From positions 62,001-126,000 of the forward strand of contig NZ_JBIRCY010000006.1 of the NCBI RefSeq assembly GCF_044326205.1: DNA of 64,000 nt. Reading direction: 5' to 3'. Made by a program: the position numbers and the translations under genes. Under the pieces are notes generated by a model. The model did no database searches. It had not been told where the DNA came from and saw nothing but the letters and a program-made list of their open reading frames with translations. This document shows, in pieces, positions 41,532 through 50,290 of this stretch. The DNA comes from Kumtagia sp044326205. Lineage in GTDB: Bacteria > Pseudomonadota > Alphaproteobacteria > Rhizobiales > Rhizobiaceae. The first letter of the stretch is position 1, and each line of letters opens with the position of its first letter.

Positions 41532-42848
41532 TCAGGCCCCGTTCGGCTTTTCCAGCCGCGATTTCACCACCAGCGGATGGATGAACGGGTCGAGCGCCTT
41601 CAGCGTCCGCTCCAGCGCGCCGCGCATCTCGCCGACGGCGGTGGCGCCGGCGGCGATCATCTCGCGCCGCGCCTCCTCGTTGGTGAGCAGGTAATTGACC
41701 GCGCCGGCCAGCATGTCCTTGTCGCGCACCAGCCGCGCCCCGCCACTGTCGATCAGCCGTTGATAGGCATCGCGAAAATTCTGGACGTTGCGGCCGGCCA
41801 GCACCGCCGTCTCCAACATCGCCGGTTCCAGCGGGTTCTGGCCCCCTTCGGAAGTCAGCGAACGGCCGACAAAGGCGATCTCGGTGAGCCTGAGATAAAT
41901 CCCCATCTCGCCGATCGTGTCGCCAAGCAATATGTCGGTGTCGGGCGCGACCTTCTCGCCGCCGGTGCGCCGCACCGTCTTCAGGCCCGCCGCCGAGAAT
42001 TCCGCCATCAGAGCGGACGCGCGGTCGGGATGGCGCGGCACGATGATGGTCAGCAGTCCGGGATGGCGGCCGCGCAACGCAAGATGCACCTCGGAGGCGA
42101 ATTTCTCTTCGCCGTCATGCGTCGACACTGCCGCCCAGGTCGGCCGCTTGCCGATCTGCTGGCGCAAACCCGTCAGCACTGTCTCGTCGGCTGTCGGCGG
42201 CGTTACGTCAACTTTCAGGTTGCCCGACACGGTGACAGGCCGCGCGCCCAGCGCCTGGAACCGCTCGCCGTCCAGTTCCGACTGGGCGACAACATGCGCA
42301 AGATTCTCGAACAGCGCCTCCGCCACGTGCGGCCGCTTCTTCCAGGAGCGGAACGACCGGTCGGACAGCCGGCCATTCACCAGAACCTGCGGAACCCGCC
42401 GGTCGCCGAGTTCGAGGATGGTCATCGGCCATATCTCGGATTCGGCGATGATGGCGAGGTCCGGCTCCCAATGGTCGAGGAAGCGGTCGACGGCCGGCTT
42501 CAGGTCGAGCGGCACATACTGGTGGATGACGGCGTCGCCAAACACCTCCTCGGCGACCTGCGCCGACGTGACCGTGCCGGTGGTCAGCACGACGTTCACG
42601 CCGTAACCCAGGATGCGCTGCACCAGCGGCACGATGGCGTTGGTCTCGCCGACGCTTGCCGCATGCACCCAGATGATCGGCCCCGGCGGGCGCGGCTTGC
42701 TGGCATGACCATAGCGCTCCCGCCGACGGGCGCGATCCTCCTTGCCGCGGCTGGTGCGCCAGGCGACATAGGTGCCGATCACCGGATAGACGGCGGCGCC
42801 CGCCAGGCGATAGGCCCGCAGCGTCGCCCTTGCCCAGCGTTCGCTCAT
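41532..42848 (-). CDS. waaA: 3-deoxy-D-manno-octulosonic acid (Kdo) transferase
   Basis: GT30 glycosyltransferase that adds Kdo residues from CMP-Kdo to lipid A precursor at the inner membrane. 438 residues. N-terminal membrane anchor, 'IWVHAASVGETNA' and 'TTGTVTSAQVAEE' in the first Rossmann domain, and 'GGQNPLEPAML' in the second are diagnostic. ATG 42846-42848 overlaps the upstream acyltransferase stop by four bases; its own stop abuts the lpxK TTG. Whether it adds one or two Kdo units is not readable. Confidence 0.95.
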   Translation of the reverse strand: MSERWARATLRAYRLAGAAVYPVIGTYVAWRTSRGKEDRARRRERYGHASKPRPPGPIIWVHAASVGETNAIVPLVQRILGYGVNVVLTTGTVTSAQVAEEVFGDAVIHQYVPLDLKPAVDRFLDHWEPDLAIIAESEIWPMTILELGDRRVPQVLVNGRLSDRSFRSWKKRPHVAEALFENLAHVVAQSELDGERFQALGARPVTVSGNLKVDVTPPTADETVLTGLRQQIGKRPTWAAVSTHDGEEKFASEVHLALRGRHPGLLTIIVPRHPDRASALMAEFSAAGLKTVRRTGGEKVAPDTDILLGDTIGEMGIYLRLTEIAFVGRSLTSEGGQNPLEPAMLETAVLAGRNVQNFRDAYQRLIDSGGARLVRDKDMLAGAVNYLLTNEEARREMIAAGATAVGEMRGALERTLKALDPFIHPLVVKSRLEKPNGA

Positions 42849-43633
42849 GCGCGGCGATCGACGATGCGGTAGACCCGCTCCGTCGCTTCGTTGAGGCCTG
42901 CCGTGATCTCCTGCCGTTTGCGCTCGAGTTCGGCGTCGTCGGCGTCGGCGGACACGGTGATCGGCTCGCCGACGACCATGGCGCAGCGGCCGAAAGGCAG
43001 GTTGATGGTGGTCTTGTCCCAGGTCTTCTCCAGCACCTTGCGGCGGCTGGTGGTCATTGCGACGGGCACCACGGGGCGGCCCGAAAGCCGCGCCAGCGTC
43101 ACGATGCCCATGCCGGCCTGGCGCGGCGTTCCATGCGGAATATCGGCGATCATGCAGACATTGCTACCGCCGTCGAGCGCCTTTTTCAGGGCAATGAGCG
43201 CCTGTGCGCCGCCCTTGTCGCTCTTGCTCTTGCCGCCGCGCCCGCCGGAGCCACGCACCGCCTCGAAGCCGAATTTTTCGACCACCAGGGCATTGAGTTC
43301 CGCGTCGGCGCTGCGCGACACCATCGCCGCCAGCGGCTCACCCCGCGGATAGAGCACCGGCGCCAGCAGGTGCTGCCCATGCCAGATCGCCAGTATGGAG
43401 GGCGTCACCCTGGCGTAGGATTGCGCAACGTCGCTCGACCCCTCGGCATAGCGGTTCGTCGCGCGGACGAAACGCAGGCCGCCGGCCAGAAGCGTCGCAA
43501 GCGCCGACTTGACCAGGTCGGACTGCGCCAGCGGCTCGCGTATCCTGCGCCAGAATCCCTTCATGCCCCCAGCGCGGCGGCGCTTTTTCTTCGCCGCCCT
43601 AGCCGCCAGCGGCGCAAGCCGTGCGTCGCTCAT
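42845..43633 (-). CDS. DUF374 lysophospholipid acyltransferase-like protein
   Basis: 262 residues. After an N-terminal membrane region it shows 'ILAIWHGQHLLAPVLY', a degenerate acyltransferase His box, then 'GSGGRGGKSKSDKGGAQALI', 'MIADIPHGTPRQAGMGI' and 'GRPVVPVAM', typical of DUF374 proteins. Position directly before waaA and lpxK suggests acylation of a lipid A or Kdo-lipid intermediate, which is inference. ATG 43631-43633 overlaps the DUF4170 stop by one base. Confidence 0.86.
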   Translation of the reverse strand: MSDARLAPLAARAAKKKRRRAGGMKGFWRRIREPLAQSDLVKSALATLLAGGLRFVRATNRYAEGSSDVAQSYARVTPSILAIWHGQHLLAPVLYPRGEPLAAMVSRSADAELNALVVEKFGFEAVRGSGGRGGKSKSDKGGAQALIALKKALDGGSNVCMIADIPHGTPRQAGMGIVTLARLSGRPVVPVAMTTSRRKVLEKTWDKTTINLPFGRCAMVVGEPITVSADADDAELERKRQEITAGLNEATERVYRIVDRRA

Positions 43634-43887
43634 CAGTTTTGGCCAGCCTTGGCGCCGTTTTCCGGATCGAGCAGGCGATGTAGGTGGACGACGTAGTAGC
43701 GCATATGGGCGTTGTCGACGCTGGCCTGCGCCTTGCTCTTCCAGGCGGCAAGAGCCGAGGCGTAGTCGGGAAAGATGCCGACGATGTCGAGACCGTCGAG
43801 GTCGCGGAATTCGGTGGATTTGAGCGATTTCAGCTCGCCCCCGAAGACGAGGTGCAAAAGCTGCTTCTTGCCGCCTTCTTCAGCCAT
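43633..43887 (-). CDS. DUF4170 family protein
   Basis: 84 residues, soluble, mainly 'LLHLVFGGELKSL', 'VGIFPDYASALAAWKSKAQ' and 'MRYYVVHLHRLL'. This small alphaproteobacterial family is commonly found just before the acyltransferase/waaA genes, as here; its role is unknown. Translationally coupled to the next gene (TGATG). Confidence 0.85.
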   Translation of the reverse strand: MAEEGGKKQLLHLVFGGELKSLKSTEFRDLDGLDIVGIFPDYASALAAWKSKAQASVDNAHMRYYVVHLHRLLDPENGAKAGQN

Positions 43888-43962
43888 GCGATGATCCTGA
43901 GTCGTGTGCGAGAGTGCGCATTGTCTAGAGGAATTCGTCCGGATTTTAAATATGTCCGCCGG

Positions 43963-44787
43963 CTACCCACCGGAAGCTGGGTCGGCCTGCGATGCCACTA
44001 CCTCAGCCATTACGCCCAACAACTCGCCGCTGCCGGCAGCGAGCGCGCCATGGTTGACGATCTTGCCCGCGTAAAGCGGCTGCTCGCGCCGGTCATTCAG
44101 CAGCATTCCGCCCGCCTCGCGCAGGATCAGGTCGGCTGCCGCGAGGTCCCAGTCATGGGCGTTGGGCTTGACGAAAGTGGCGTCCAGGCTGCCGTCGGCG
44201 ATCATGGCGATGCGATAGGCGAGCGAGGGGATGTATGCGCGCCGCTCCAGCACGTCGCGCCAGCGCTGCGGCATCGCGTCGATCAGTGCCTTGGGGCCGC
44301 CGATCTCCAAACGCGCGCCGGGCGCACGCACTTTGAGTCGCACGCCATTGCGGTAAGCGCCCTGCCCCGGCAATGCCCAATAGACCTGGCGGCGCGCCGG
44401 GCAATCGAGAACGCCGGCCACCGACAAGCCATTTTCGACAATGGCCGCGCTGACGCACCAGATGTCCTGGCCTTCGAGGAAAGCGCGCGTGCCGTCGATC
44501 GGATCGACCACGAAAGTGCGCCGCGCATCAAGCCGCGCCGCCGAATCGGCGGTCTCTTCAGACAGCCAGCCATAATCCGGCCGCGCCGCCAGCAACGTCT
44601 CGCGCAGAAAACGGTCGACCGCGTAGTCGGCCTCGCTGACTGGGGAACTGCCGGCCTTCATCCACACCTCCGGCTTTTGCCGGAAATAGCGCATGGCAAT
44701 GCGGCCGCCCTCGGCTGCCGCCTCGCGCAAAAGCTCGAGGTCGGCCTGTAGGTCCGAAACAGCCTCGCGTGTCTCAGCTTCCGGCAA
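43963..44787 (-). CDS. 3'(2'),5'-bisphosphate nucleotidase / inositol monophosphatase family (CysQ-like)
   Basis: 274 residues. The metal-binding motifs of the Li+-sensitive phosphatase family are complete: 'LSEETADS', 'VVDPIDGTRAFLEG' and 'HDWDLAAADLILREAGG'. CysQ enzymes recycle 3'-phosphoadenosine 5'-phosphate from sulfate assimilation; an inositol or other sugar phosphatase role is also possible. The only usable start is TTG at 44785-44787, 14 bases inside the end of pmbA, so the two are coupled. The lipid A genes follow 75 bases later. Confidence 0.86.
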   Translation of the reverse strand: MPEAETREAVSDLQADLELLREAAAEGGRIAMRYFRQKPEVWMKAGSSPVSEADYAVDRFLRETLLAARPDYGWLSEETADSAARLDARRTFVVDPIDGTRAFLEGQDIWCVSAAIVENGLSVAGVLDCPARRQVYWALPGQGAYRNGVRLKVRAPGARLEIGGPKALIDAMPQRWRDVLERRAYIPSLAYRIAMIADGSLDATFVKPNAHDWDLAAADLILREAGGMLLNDRREQPLYAGKIVNHGALAAGSGELLGVMAEVVASQADPASGG

Positions 44788-46117
44788 GTGTCATGCCTTC
44801 GATGAGCAGCGTAGGCGCCGCCGTGCCGTAATTGCGGTCGAGATCGGTTGCCGGAACCATGCGCAGGAACATATCTTTGAGGTTCGAGGCGATCGTCACT
44901 TCCGACACCGGGTAAGTCAGCGCGCCGTTCTCGATCCAGAAACCGGAAGCGCCGCGGCTATATTCGCCGGTGATCATGTTGACGCCCTGCCCGAAAACCT
45001 CGGTCACGTAGAAACCCGACTTCAGCGACGCGATCAGAGCTTCCGGCGATTGGTCGCCCGGTTCGATCGACAGGTTGGTCGAGCTCGGCGACACCGAGGA
45101 GCCGCCGCGCGAGCCGCGGCCGTTGGTGGTCAGCCCGAGTTCGCGGGCGGCGGAAGTCGACAGGAACCAGTGGTTCAGCACGCCCTTGTCGACCATTGTC
45201 AGCGTCCGCCCGTCCACGCCCTCACCGTCGAAGGGCCGCGAGGCCTGGCCGCGCAGGCGCGCCGGCTCGTCGATGACGGTGATTGCCGCCGACGCAACCT
45301 GCTTGCCCATCATGTCGCGCAAAAAACTGGTCTTGCGCGCCACCGAGGCGCCATTGATCGCACCGGCCAAATGTCCGGCGATGCCGCGCGCCACGCGCGG
45401 ATCGAAGATCACTGTCACCTCGCCAGTCTGCGCCTTGCGCGGATTGAGCCGACGCACCGCGCGTTCGCCGGCGCTTTTGCCGATCGCCTCGGGCGAATCG
45501 AGATCGGCGAAATGCAGGCGCGAGGAATAGTCGTAGTCGCGCTCCATGCCGGTGCCTTCACCGGCAATCACGCTGGCCGAGCGCGAGAAGCGGGAGCCGA
45601 CATATTGGCCGAGGAAGCCATGCGAGGTCGCCAACACCATGCCGCCCAACCCGGCGCTGGCGCCGCTGCCGCTGGAATTGCTCACGCCCGGCACCGCCAG
45701 CGCAGCCTCTTCGGCTGCCAGCGCGTGTTCCTTGAGCGTGTCGGCGGAAATCACCGTCGGATCGTAGAGATCGAGATCGCGCACCGCCTTTGCCAGCAGC
45801 GCCGCGTCGGCCAGTCCCTGATACGGGTCTTCCGGCGAGACCCTCGCCATCGCCACGGCGCGTTCCGCCAGCACTTTCGGGTCGGAGGCGGCGGTTGCGG
45901 AAACACTCGCCACCCGCTGCCCGACGAACACCCGTAGCGACACGTCGTCGCCCTCGGAAGCCTCCGTCGACTCGACCTTGCCGAGCCGCACCGAAACGCT
46001 GGTCGAGCGGCCACGCACCGCGACAGCGTCGGCCGCATCCGCGCCGGCCGTCTTGGCGGCGTCGACCAGGGCCGAGACCCGGTCGATCAGGCTGGCGGCT
46101 TCCATTCTGGCGTCCAT
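44774..46117 (-). CDS. pmbA: TldE/PmbA family metalloprotease subunit
   Basis: 447 residues. PmbA pairs with TldD to form a heterodimeric zinc protease that degrades unfolded peptides and matures some peptide antibiotics. The subunit with the metal site is TldD; this one has the PmbA-type C-terminal domain ('MITGEYSRGASGFWIENG' and 'TIASNLKDMFLRM'). tldD is not in the window. ATG 46115-46117; an ATG four codons later is also possible. Confidence 0.9.
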   Translation of the reverse strand: MDARMEAASLIDRVSALVDAAKTAGADAADAVAVRGRSTSVSVRLGKVESTEASEGDDVSLRVFVGQRVASVSATAASDPKVLAERAVAMARVSPEDPYQGLADAALLAKAVRDLDLYDPTVISADTLKEHALAAEEAALAVPGVSNSSGSGASAGLGGMVLATSHGFLGQYVGSRFSRSASVIAGEGTGMERDYDYSSRLHFADLDSPEAIGKSAGERAVRRLNPRKAQTGEVTVIFDPRVARGIAGHLAGAINGASVARKTSFLRDMMGKQVASAAITVIDEPARLRGQASRPFDGEGVDGRTLTMVDKGVLNHWFLSTSAARELGLTTNGRGSRGGSSVSPSSTNLSIEPGDQSPEALIASLKSGFYVTEVFGQGVNMITGEYSRGASGFWIENGALTYPVSEVTIASNLKDMFLRMVPATDLDRNYGTAAPTLLIEGMTLAGS

Positions 46118-46260
46118 GAGGCTATCGAGCTTTCATTGTTTACGCTGCACCATCTATTGTTCCGGCCCGGCTTGTGCAATGGCTTGCGGCAGCGCGCCGC
46201 CCCCAGCGGCCCGGGTCTTATGAAGTCGGGCGCAGTTCCGGCAGCATCGGGAGTTACGCC

Positions 46261-46677
46261 ATGACGCCTTTCCATCTTGCCTTCCCCGTCCGCGATCTCG
46301 ACGAGACGCGTGCCTTCTACGGTGAGATCCTGGGCTGCGCGATTGGCCGTTCGTCCGAGACCTGGGTGGATTTCGACCTGTTCGGTCACCAAATGTCGGC
46401 ACATCTGCGACCAACGCTTGCCGCCGCTGATGCCGACGGCAAGGTCGACGGAAAGCTCGTGCCCATCCCGCATTTCGGTGCGGTCTTGCTGATGGACGAC
46501 TGGAAGAAACTCGCCGAACGGCTGGAAGCCGAACCCGGCATCGACTGGCTGGAGCGGCCGATGGTCCGCTTCGCCGGCGAACCCGGCGAACAGGCGACGC
46601 TATTTATCCGTGATCCTTCCGGCAATGCGCTGGAATTCAAGGGTTTTGCCTCGCTCGAACAGGTGTTCGCGCACTGA
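46261..46677 (+). CDS. VOC superfamily (glyoxalase/dioxygenase-like) protein
   Basis: 138 residues with the N-terminal 'HLAFPVRDLDETRAFYGEIL' and C-terminal 'ATLFIRDPSGNALEFKGF' halves of the vicinal-oxygen-chelate fold. Potential metal ligands are the first-strand His and the Glu in 'ALEFKGF'. Substrate unknown. GGGAG precedes the ATG 46261-46263. It is 22 bases upstream of the MATE gene and may share its transcript. Confidence 0.85.
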   Translation: MTPFHLAFPVRDLDETRAFYGEILGCAIGRSSETWVDFDLFGHQMSAHLRPTLAAADADGKVDGKLVPIPHFGAVLLMDDWKKLAERLEAEPGIDWLERPMVRFAGEPGEQATLFIRDPSGNALEFKGFASLEQVFAH

Positions 46678-46699
46678 GCATCGGGCTGAATAAGCCAAC

Positions 46700-48079
46700 G
46701 TGAAACCCATGACCGGCTCGCCGAAATCCGCACCGGTCGCCAAATTCACCACCGGTTCGACGCTGCGCCACGTCATCGTCATGACGGCGACTGGCTCGGT
46801 CGGCCTCATCTCGATCTTCATCGTCGACGCGCTCAACCTCTTCTACATCTCGCTGCTCGGGGTGCAGGAACTGGCGGCGGCGATCGGCTTCGCCTCGACG
46901 CTGCTGTTCTTCACCATCTCCGTCGGCATAGGCTTCACCATCGCCTGCAGTGCGGTTGTCTCGCGCTGCCTTGGGCGGGGCAATCGTGAGGAAGCGGCGC
47001 GCATGGGCGGCGCATCGCTGGTTTTCATGGCGGCCACCACGACACTGTTGATGGTTATCGTCTGGCCGTTTCTGCGGGAACTCACCTGGCTCATGGGCGC
47101 GCGCGGCGAGACGCTGGAACTGTCGACGCGCTTCCTGCGCATCGTCTTCCCGTCGACGCCGATCCTGGCGCTGGGCATGTGCACCACCGGCATCCTGCGT
47201 GGCTGTGGCGATGCCCGGCGGGCCATGTATGTCACCCTGGGCGCCGGGCTCGCTGCCGCAATCCTCGACCCGATCTTCATCTTCGCCCTCGGGCTCGGCC
47301 TCGACGGCGCGGCGATTTCGACGGTCGTCGTCCGCTTCATCATGCTGGCCATCGGCATCCATGGCTCGCATAATATCCACCGCCTTGTCCGCCTGCCCGA
47401 CTGGACGCGGCTCAAGGAAGCCTCGCGGCCATTCTTCTCGATCGGCTTTCCCGCCGTCCTCACCCAGATCGCTACGCCGGTCGGCAACACCTTTGTCACC
47501 GTCGAGATGGCGGCGTTCGGCGACCAGGCCGTCGCCGGCTGGGCGATCATCGGCCGCATCCTGCCGGTCGCCTTCGGCGTCATCTTCGCGCTGTCGGGCG
47601 CGGTCGGGCCGATCCTCGGCCAGAATTTCGGCGCACGAAAATACGACCGCCTCGTCACGATCATGCGCGACAGCCTGGCTGTCACGGTGATCTACGTCGC
47701 TGTCATGTGGGCGCTCCTCGCCATCTTCGCCGAGCCGATTGCCGGCCTCTTCCAGGCGCAGGGCCTGTCGCGCGAGCTGATCGTCTTCTTTTGCCACATC
47801 GCCGCCGGCAGCTTCCTGTTCAACGGCGCACTGTTCGTGGCGAGTGCGGCCTTCAACAATCTCGGCTACCCGACCTATTCGACGGTCTTCAATTGGGGCC
47901 GCTCGACGCTCGGCGTCATCCCCTTCGTCTGGGCCGGCGCGTGGCTGTACGGCGCACATGGCGTGGTCGCTGGCTGGGGCCTCGGCGCTGTCGTGTTCGG
48001 CATCGCGTCGGTGATCGTTTGCTTCCGGGTATTGGGAAAGATCGCGGCTCCGGCATCAAATGAGGAACCGGCAGCTTAG
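46700..48079 (+). CDS. MATE family efflux transporter
   Basis: 459 residues with about 12 hydrophobic segments in two related halves; conserved features include 'GILRGCGDARRAM' and 'GPILGQNFGARKYDR'. MATE proteins export cationic drugs or metabolites in exchange for Na+ or H+; the substrate is unknown. The first codon is GTG at 46700, with an in-frame ATG at 46709 as the alternative; neither has a strong ribosome binding site. The 3' end overlaps the convergent patatin gene by four bases. Confidence 0.92.
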   Translation: MKPMTGSPKSAPVAKFTTGSTLRHVIVMTATGSVGLISIFIVDALNLFYISLLGVQELAAAIGFASTLLFFTISVGIGFTIACSAVVSRCLGRGNREEAARMGGASLVFMAATTTLLMVIVWPFLRELTWLMGARGETLELSTRFLRIVFPSTPILALGMCTTGILRGCGDARRAMYVTLGAGLAAAILDPIFIFALGLGLDGAAISTVVVRFIMLAIGIHGSHNIHRLVRLPDWTRLKEASRPFFSIGFPAVLTQIATPVGNTFVTVEMAAFGDQAVAGWAIIGRILPVAFGVIFALSGAVGPILGQNFGARKYDRLVTIMRDSLAVTVIYVAVMWALLAIFAEPIAGLFQAQGLSRELIVFFCHIAAGSFLFNGALFVASAAFNNLGYPTYSTVFNWGRSTLGVIPFVWAGAWLYGAHGVVAGWGLGAVVFGIASVIVCFRVLGKIAAPASNEEPAA

Positions 48080-48918
48080 GCTCGCCGCGCCTCGCATACC
48101 GCGACAGCCTTCTCCACAGCCCGCTTCAGCTCGTCCTTGATGCTGGCCGTCTCGGACAGCACCGACTCGACCTTCATGAAATCCAGTACGCGAAAGCGCG
48201 ATACCGGCGGGCGCAGCAGGATGTCCGGCTGCATGTGCTCCAGTTTGCCGGCGATGATCGACTGCATCAACAGTTGCGTGGCGCCAAACATCAGATCGAT
48301 CGAGTTCGGGCGCTGCCGCGCATTCTCCTCGGGCGCGCCCACCACGTCGATCGCGATGACGATATCCGCCAGTCCGGTCACCAGATCGAACGGCACCGGA
48401 TTGTAGATGCCGCCGTCGATCAGAAGAACGCCATCCCGGCGCACAGGCTTGAACACCGCGGGAATGGCCGCTGAGGCGCCGAGCGCCGAAAACAGGTCGC
48501 CTTCCTCGAAGACCGCCAGCTTGTGGCCGTAGAAATCGGTTGCCGTAACTTTCAGCGGTATCTTCAATTCCTCGAAACGGTCCGGAATGGCCACCGGCAG
48601 GAAGGCCTTCAGAATACGTTCGATGTTGAACTGGCTGAGTCTGATGCCGCCTTGCAGCGCCTCTGCAAAGGTGCCTGGCCGCGCCTGCCACATGCGGCTT
48701 GCCACCTCCGTTCCACGGCCGAGTATGGAGCCGGCGTAGTGATGGATGTCGCGGCCGGTCATGCCTGCCGCCATGCCGGCGCCCATGATCGCGCCAATGG
48801 ACGAGCCGGAAATCGCCACCGGCCGGATGCCAAGTTCGTCCAGCGTCTCGATGATATGGATATGGGCGAGTCCTCTCGCTCCGCCTCCGCCAAACGCGAC
48901 GGCGAATGTCGGGCTCAT
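48076..48918 (-). CDS. Patatin-like phospholipase
   Basis: 280 residues. The Ser-Asp dyad is complete: oxyanion 'FGGGGARGLAHI', nucleophile in 'SGSSIGAIMG' and Asp in 'LLIDGGIYNP'. This type (RssA-like group) hydrolyses lipid acyl chains; the bacterial roles are varied. No signal peptide. The ATG 48916-48918 overlaps the stop of the upstream M16 gene by one base, so it is the third gene of an M16-M16-patatin run. Confidence 0.9.
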   Translation of the reverse strand: MSPTFAVAFGGGGARGLAHIHIIETLDELGIRPVAISGSSIGAIMGAGMAAGMTGRDIHHYAGSILGRGTEVASRMWQARPGTFAEALQGGIRLSQFNIERILKAFLPVAIPDRFEELKIPLKVTATDFYGHKLAVFEEGDLFSALGASAAIPAVFKPVRRDGVLLIDGGIYNPVPFDLVTGLADIVIAIDVVGAPEENARQRPNSIDLMFGATQLLMQSIIAGKLEHMQPDILLRPPVSRFRVLDFMKVESVLSETASIKDELKRAVEKAVAVCEARRA

Positions 48919-50261
48919 CAGTTGCCCTCCTGCGCCTTCTCTTCGGCCGGTCCAACGATCAGCACCGCCGGCTCGGCGTTAAGCAGCCTTTTCGCCGCGG
49001 CCTTCGCCTGGTCGAGCGTGACGCCGTTGATGTAGTCGGCCCGGCGCTCGAAATAGTCAGCACCCAGCCCGTCGATCTGCAATTCGACCAGCGTGGAAGC
49101 GATCGAACTCGACGAATCCAGGTTGTTGATGGCGTAAGCGCCGATCAGGTATTTCTTGGCCGCCGCCAGTTCCGCCTCGGTGGGACCGTTTTCCGCCATC
49201 TGCTTGACCACGTCACGTATGATACCAAGCGTCTCGATGCCCTTTCCGGCGCGCGTCGAGGTGCCGATGGTCAGCGCGTTGGAATGCTCGTAATTGACGA
49301 TCGACGAATCGATTCCATAGGTTAGGCCGCGTTTCTCGCGCACTTCGCGAAACAGCCGCGAGGTGAAGGAGCCGCCGCCAAGGATATGGTTCATCACCAC
49401 GGCGGGGAAGAAGTCCGGATCCTTGCGGGCGACACCGGGATAGGCGAGATGCAGGCTGGTCTGCGGCAGCGCATATTCGTAGCGCACCACCTGATCCAGC
49501 TTCGGCGTCACATCGGCCACCGGCGTCAGGCTCGGTTTCTCGGGCAGGCTGCCGAACAGCTTGTCCAGATCGCGCTTCAGCGTCTCGGCGTCGATTGCGC
49601 CGACCACCGCGACATGCAGTTGCTCGCGGGCGAACAGCGCCTTGTGGAATGCCTTCAGGTCGTCGGCAGTGATGGTCTTCAGCGTCTCTTCCGTTCCGTC
49701 GTCCGGGCGCGAATAGGGATGATCGCCGTAGAGCGCCTTCAGCCATCGGCGCGACGCCTCGGTCTGCGGATCTTTGGCCTCCGACCGGATGTTGGCGATC
49801 ATCTGGCCACGGATGCGGTCGATCGGCGCCTGGTCGAAGCGTGGCGCGGTGATCGCCAGCCGCATCAGGTCGAGTGCCTCGTCCCTCTGGTCGGCCAGCA
49901 TGCGCATCGAGCCGTAGATGTTGTCGCGGCTGGCGCGAAAGCTCATCTCGGCGCCCGCGTCGTCCAGCCGCGTCTGGAATGCCTCGCTGTCGAGGTCGCC
50001 GGCGCCCTCGTCGAACAGGCCGGTGATCAAGTTGGCCATGCCTTCCTTGCCGACGGGATCCTGCGATTCGCCACCTTCGAACGAGAAGCGCAGCGAGACA
50101 ATGGGCACGGAATAGTCCTCGACCAGCCGGGCGGTGACGCCGCTGTCCGATTTGACTTCCTGAATCTTCACAGCGGCTTGCGCGGGAAAATTCACGAGCA
50201 GCAGCAGGGCGCCGAGCGCCGCAAGCAAGGCCGCGGCATGGGTCGTTATCCGATTTCGCAT
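48918..50261 (-). CDS. M16 family protein lacking the zinc motif (partner subunit)
   Basis: 447 residues from the ATG 50259-50261 (MRNRITTHAA), with a signal peptide ending at 'FPAQAAVK'. M16 fold is clear, but where active members have His-x2-Glu-His it reads 'GMANLITGLFDEGAG', so no zinc can be held. It retains 'GGSFTSRLFREVREKRGLTY', the substrate-binding Arg-Tyr region of the family. Expected to form a heterodimer with the active M16 protein encoded directly upstream. Other in-frame starts at 50279 (ATG) and 50294 (TTG) are possible. Confidence 0.9.
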   Translation of the reverse strand: MRNRITTHAAALLAALGALLLLVNFPAQAAVKIQEVKSDSGVTARLVEDYSVPIVSLRFSFEGGESQDPVGKEGMANLITGLFDEGAGDLDSEAFQTRLDDAGAEMSFRASRDNIYGSMRMLADQRDEALDLMRLAITAPRFDQAPIDRIRGQMIANIRSEAKDPQTEASRRWLKALYGDHPYSRPDDGTEETLKTITADDLKAFHKALFAREQLHVAVVGAIDAETLKRDLDKLFGSLPEKPSLTPVADVTPKLDQVVRYEYALPQTSLHLAYPGVARKDPDFFPAVVMNHILGGGSFTSRLFREVREKRGLTYGIDSSIVNYEHSNALTIGTSTRAGKGIETLGIIRDVVKQMAENGPTEAELAAAKKYLIGAYAINNLDSSSSIASTLVELQIDGLGADYFERRADYINGVTLDQAKAAAKRLLNAEPAVLIVGPAEEKAQEGN

Positions 50262-50290
50262 AAGAACTCCGGAATTCATGCCCGCGCCCC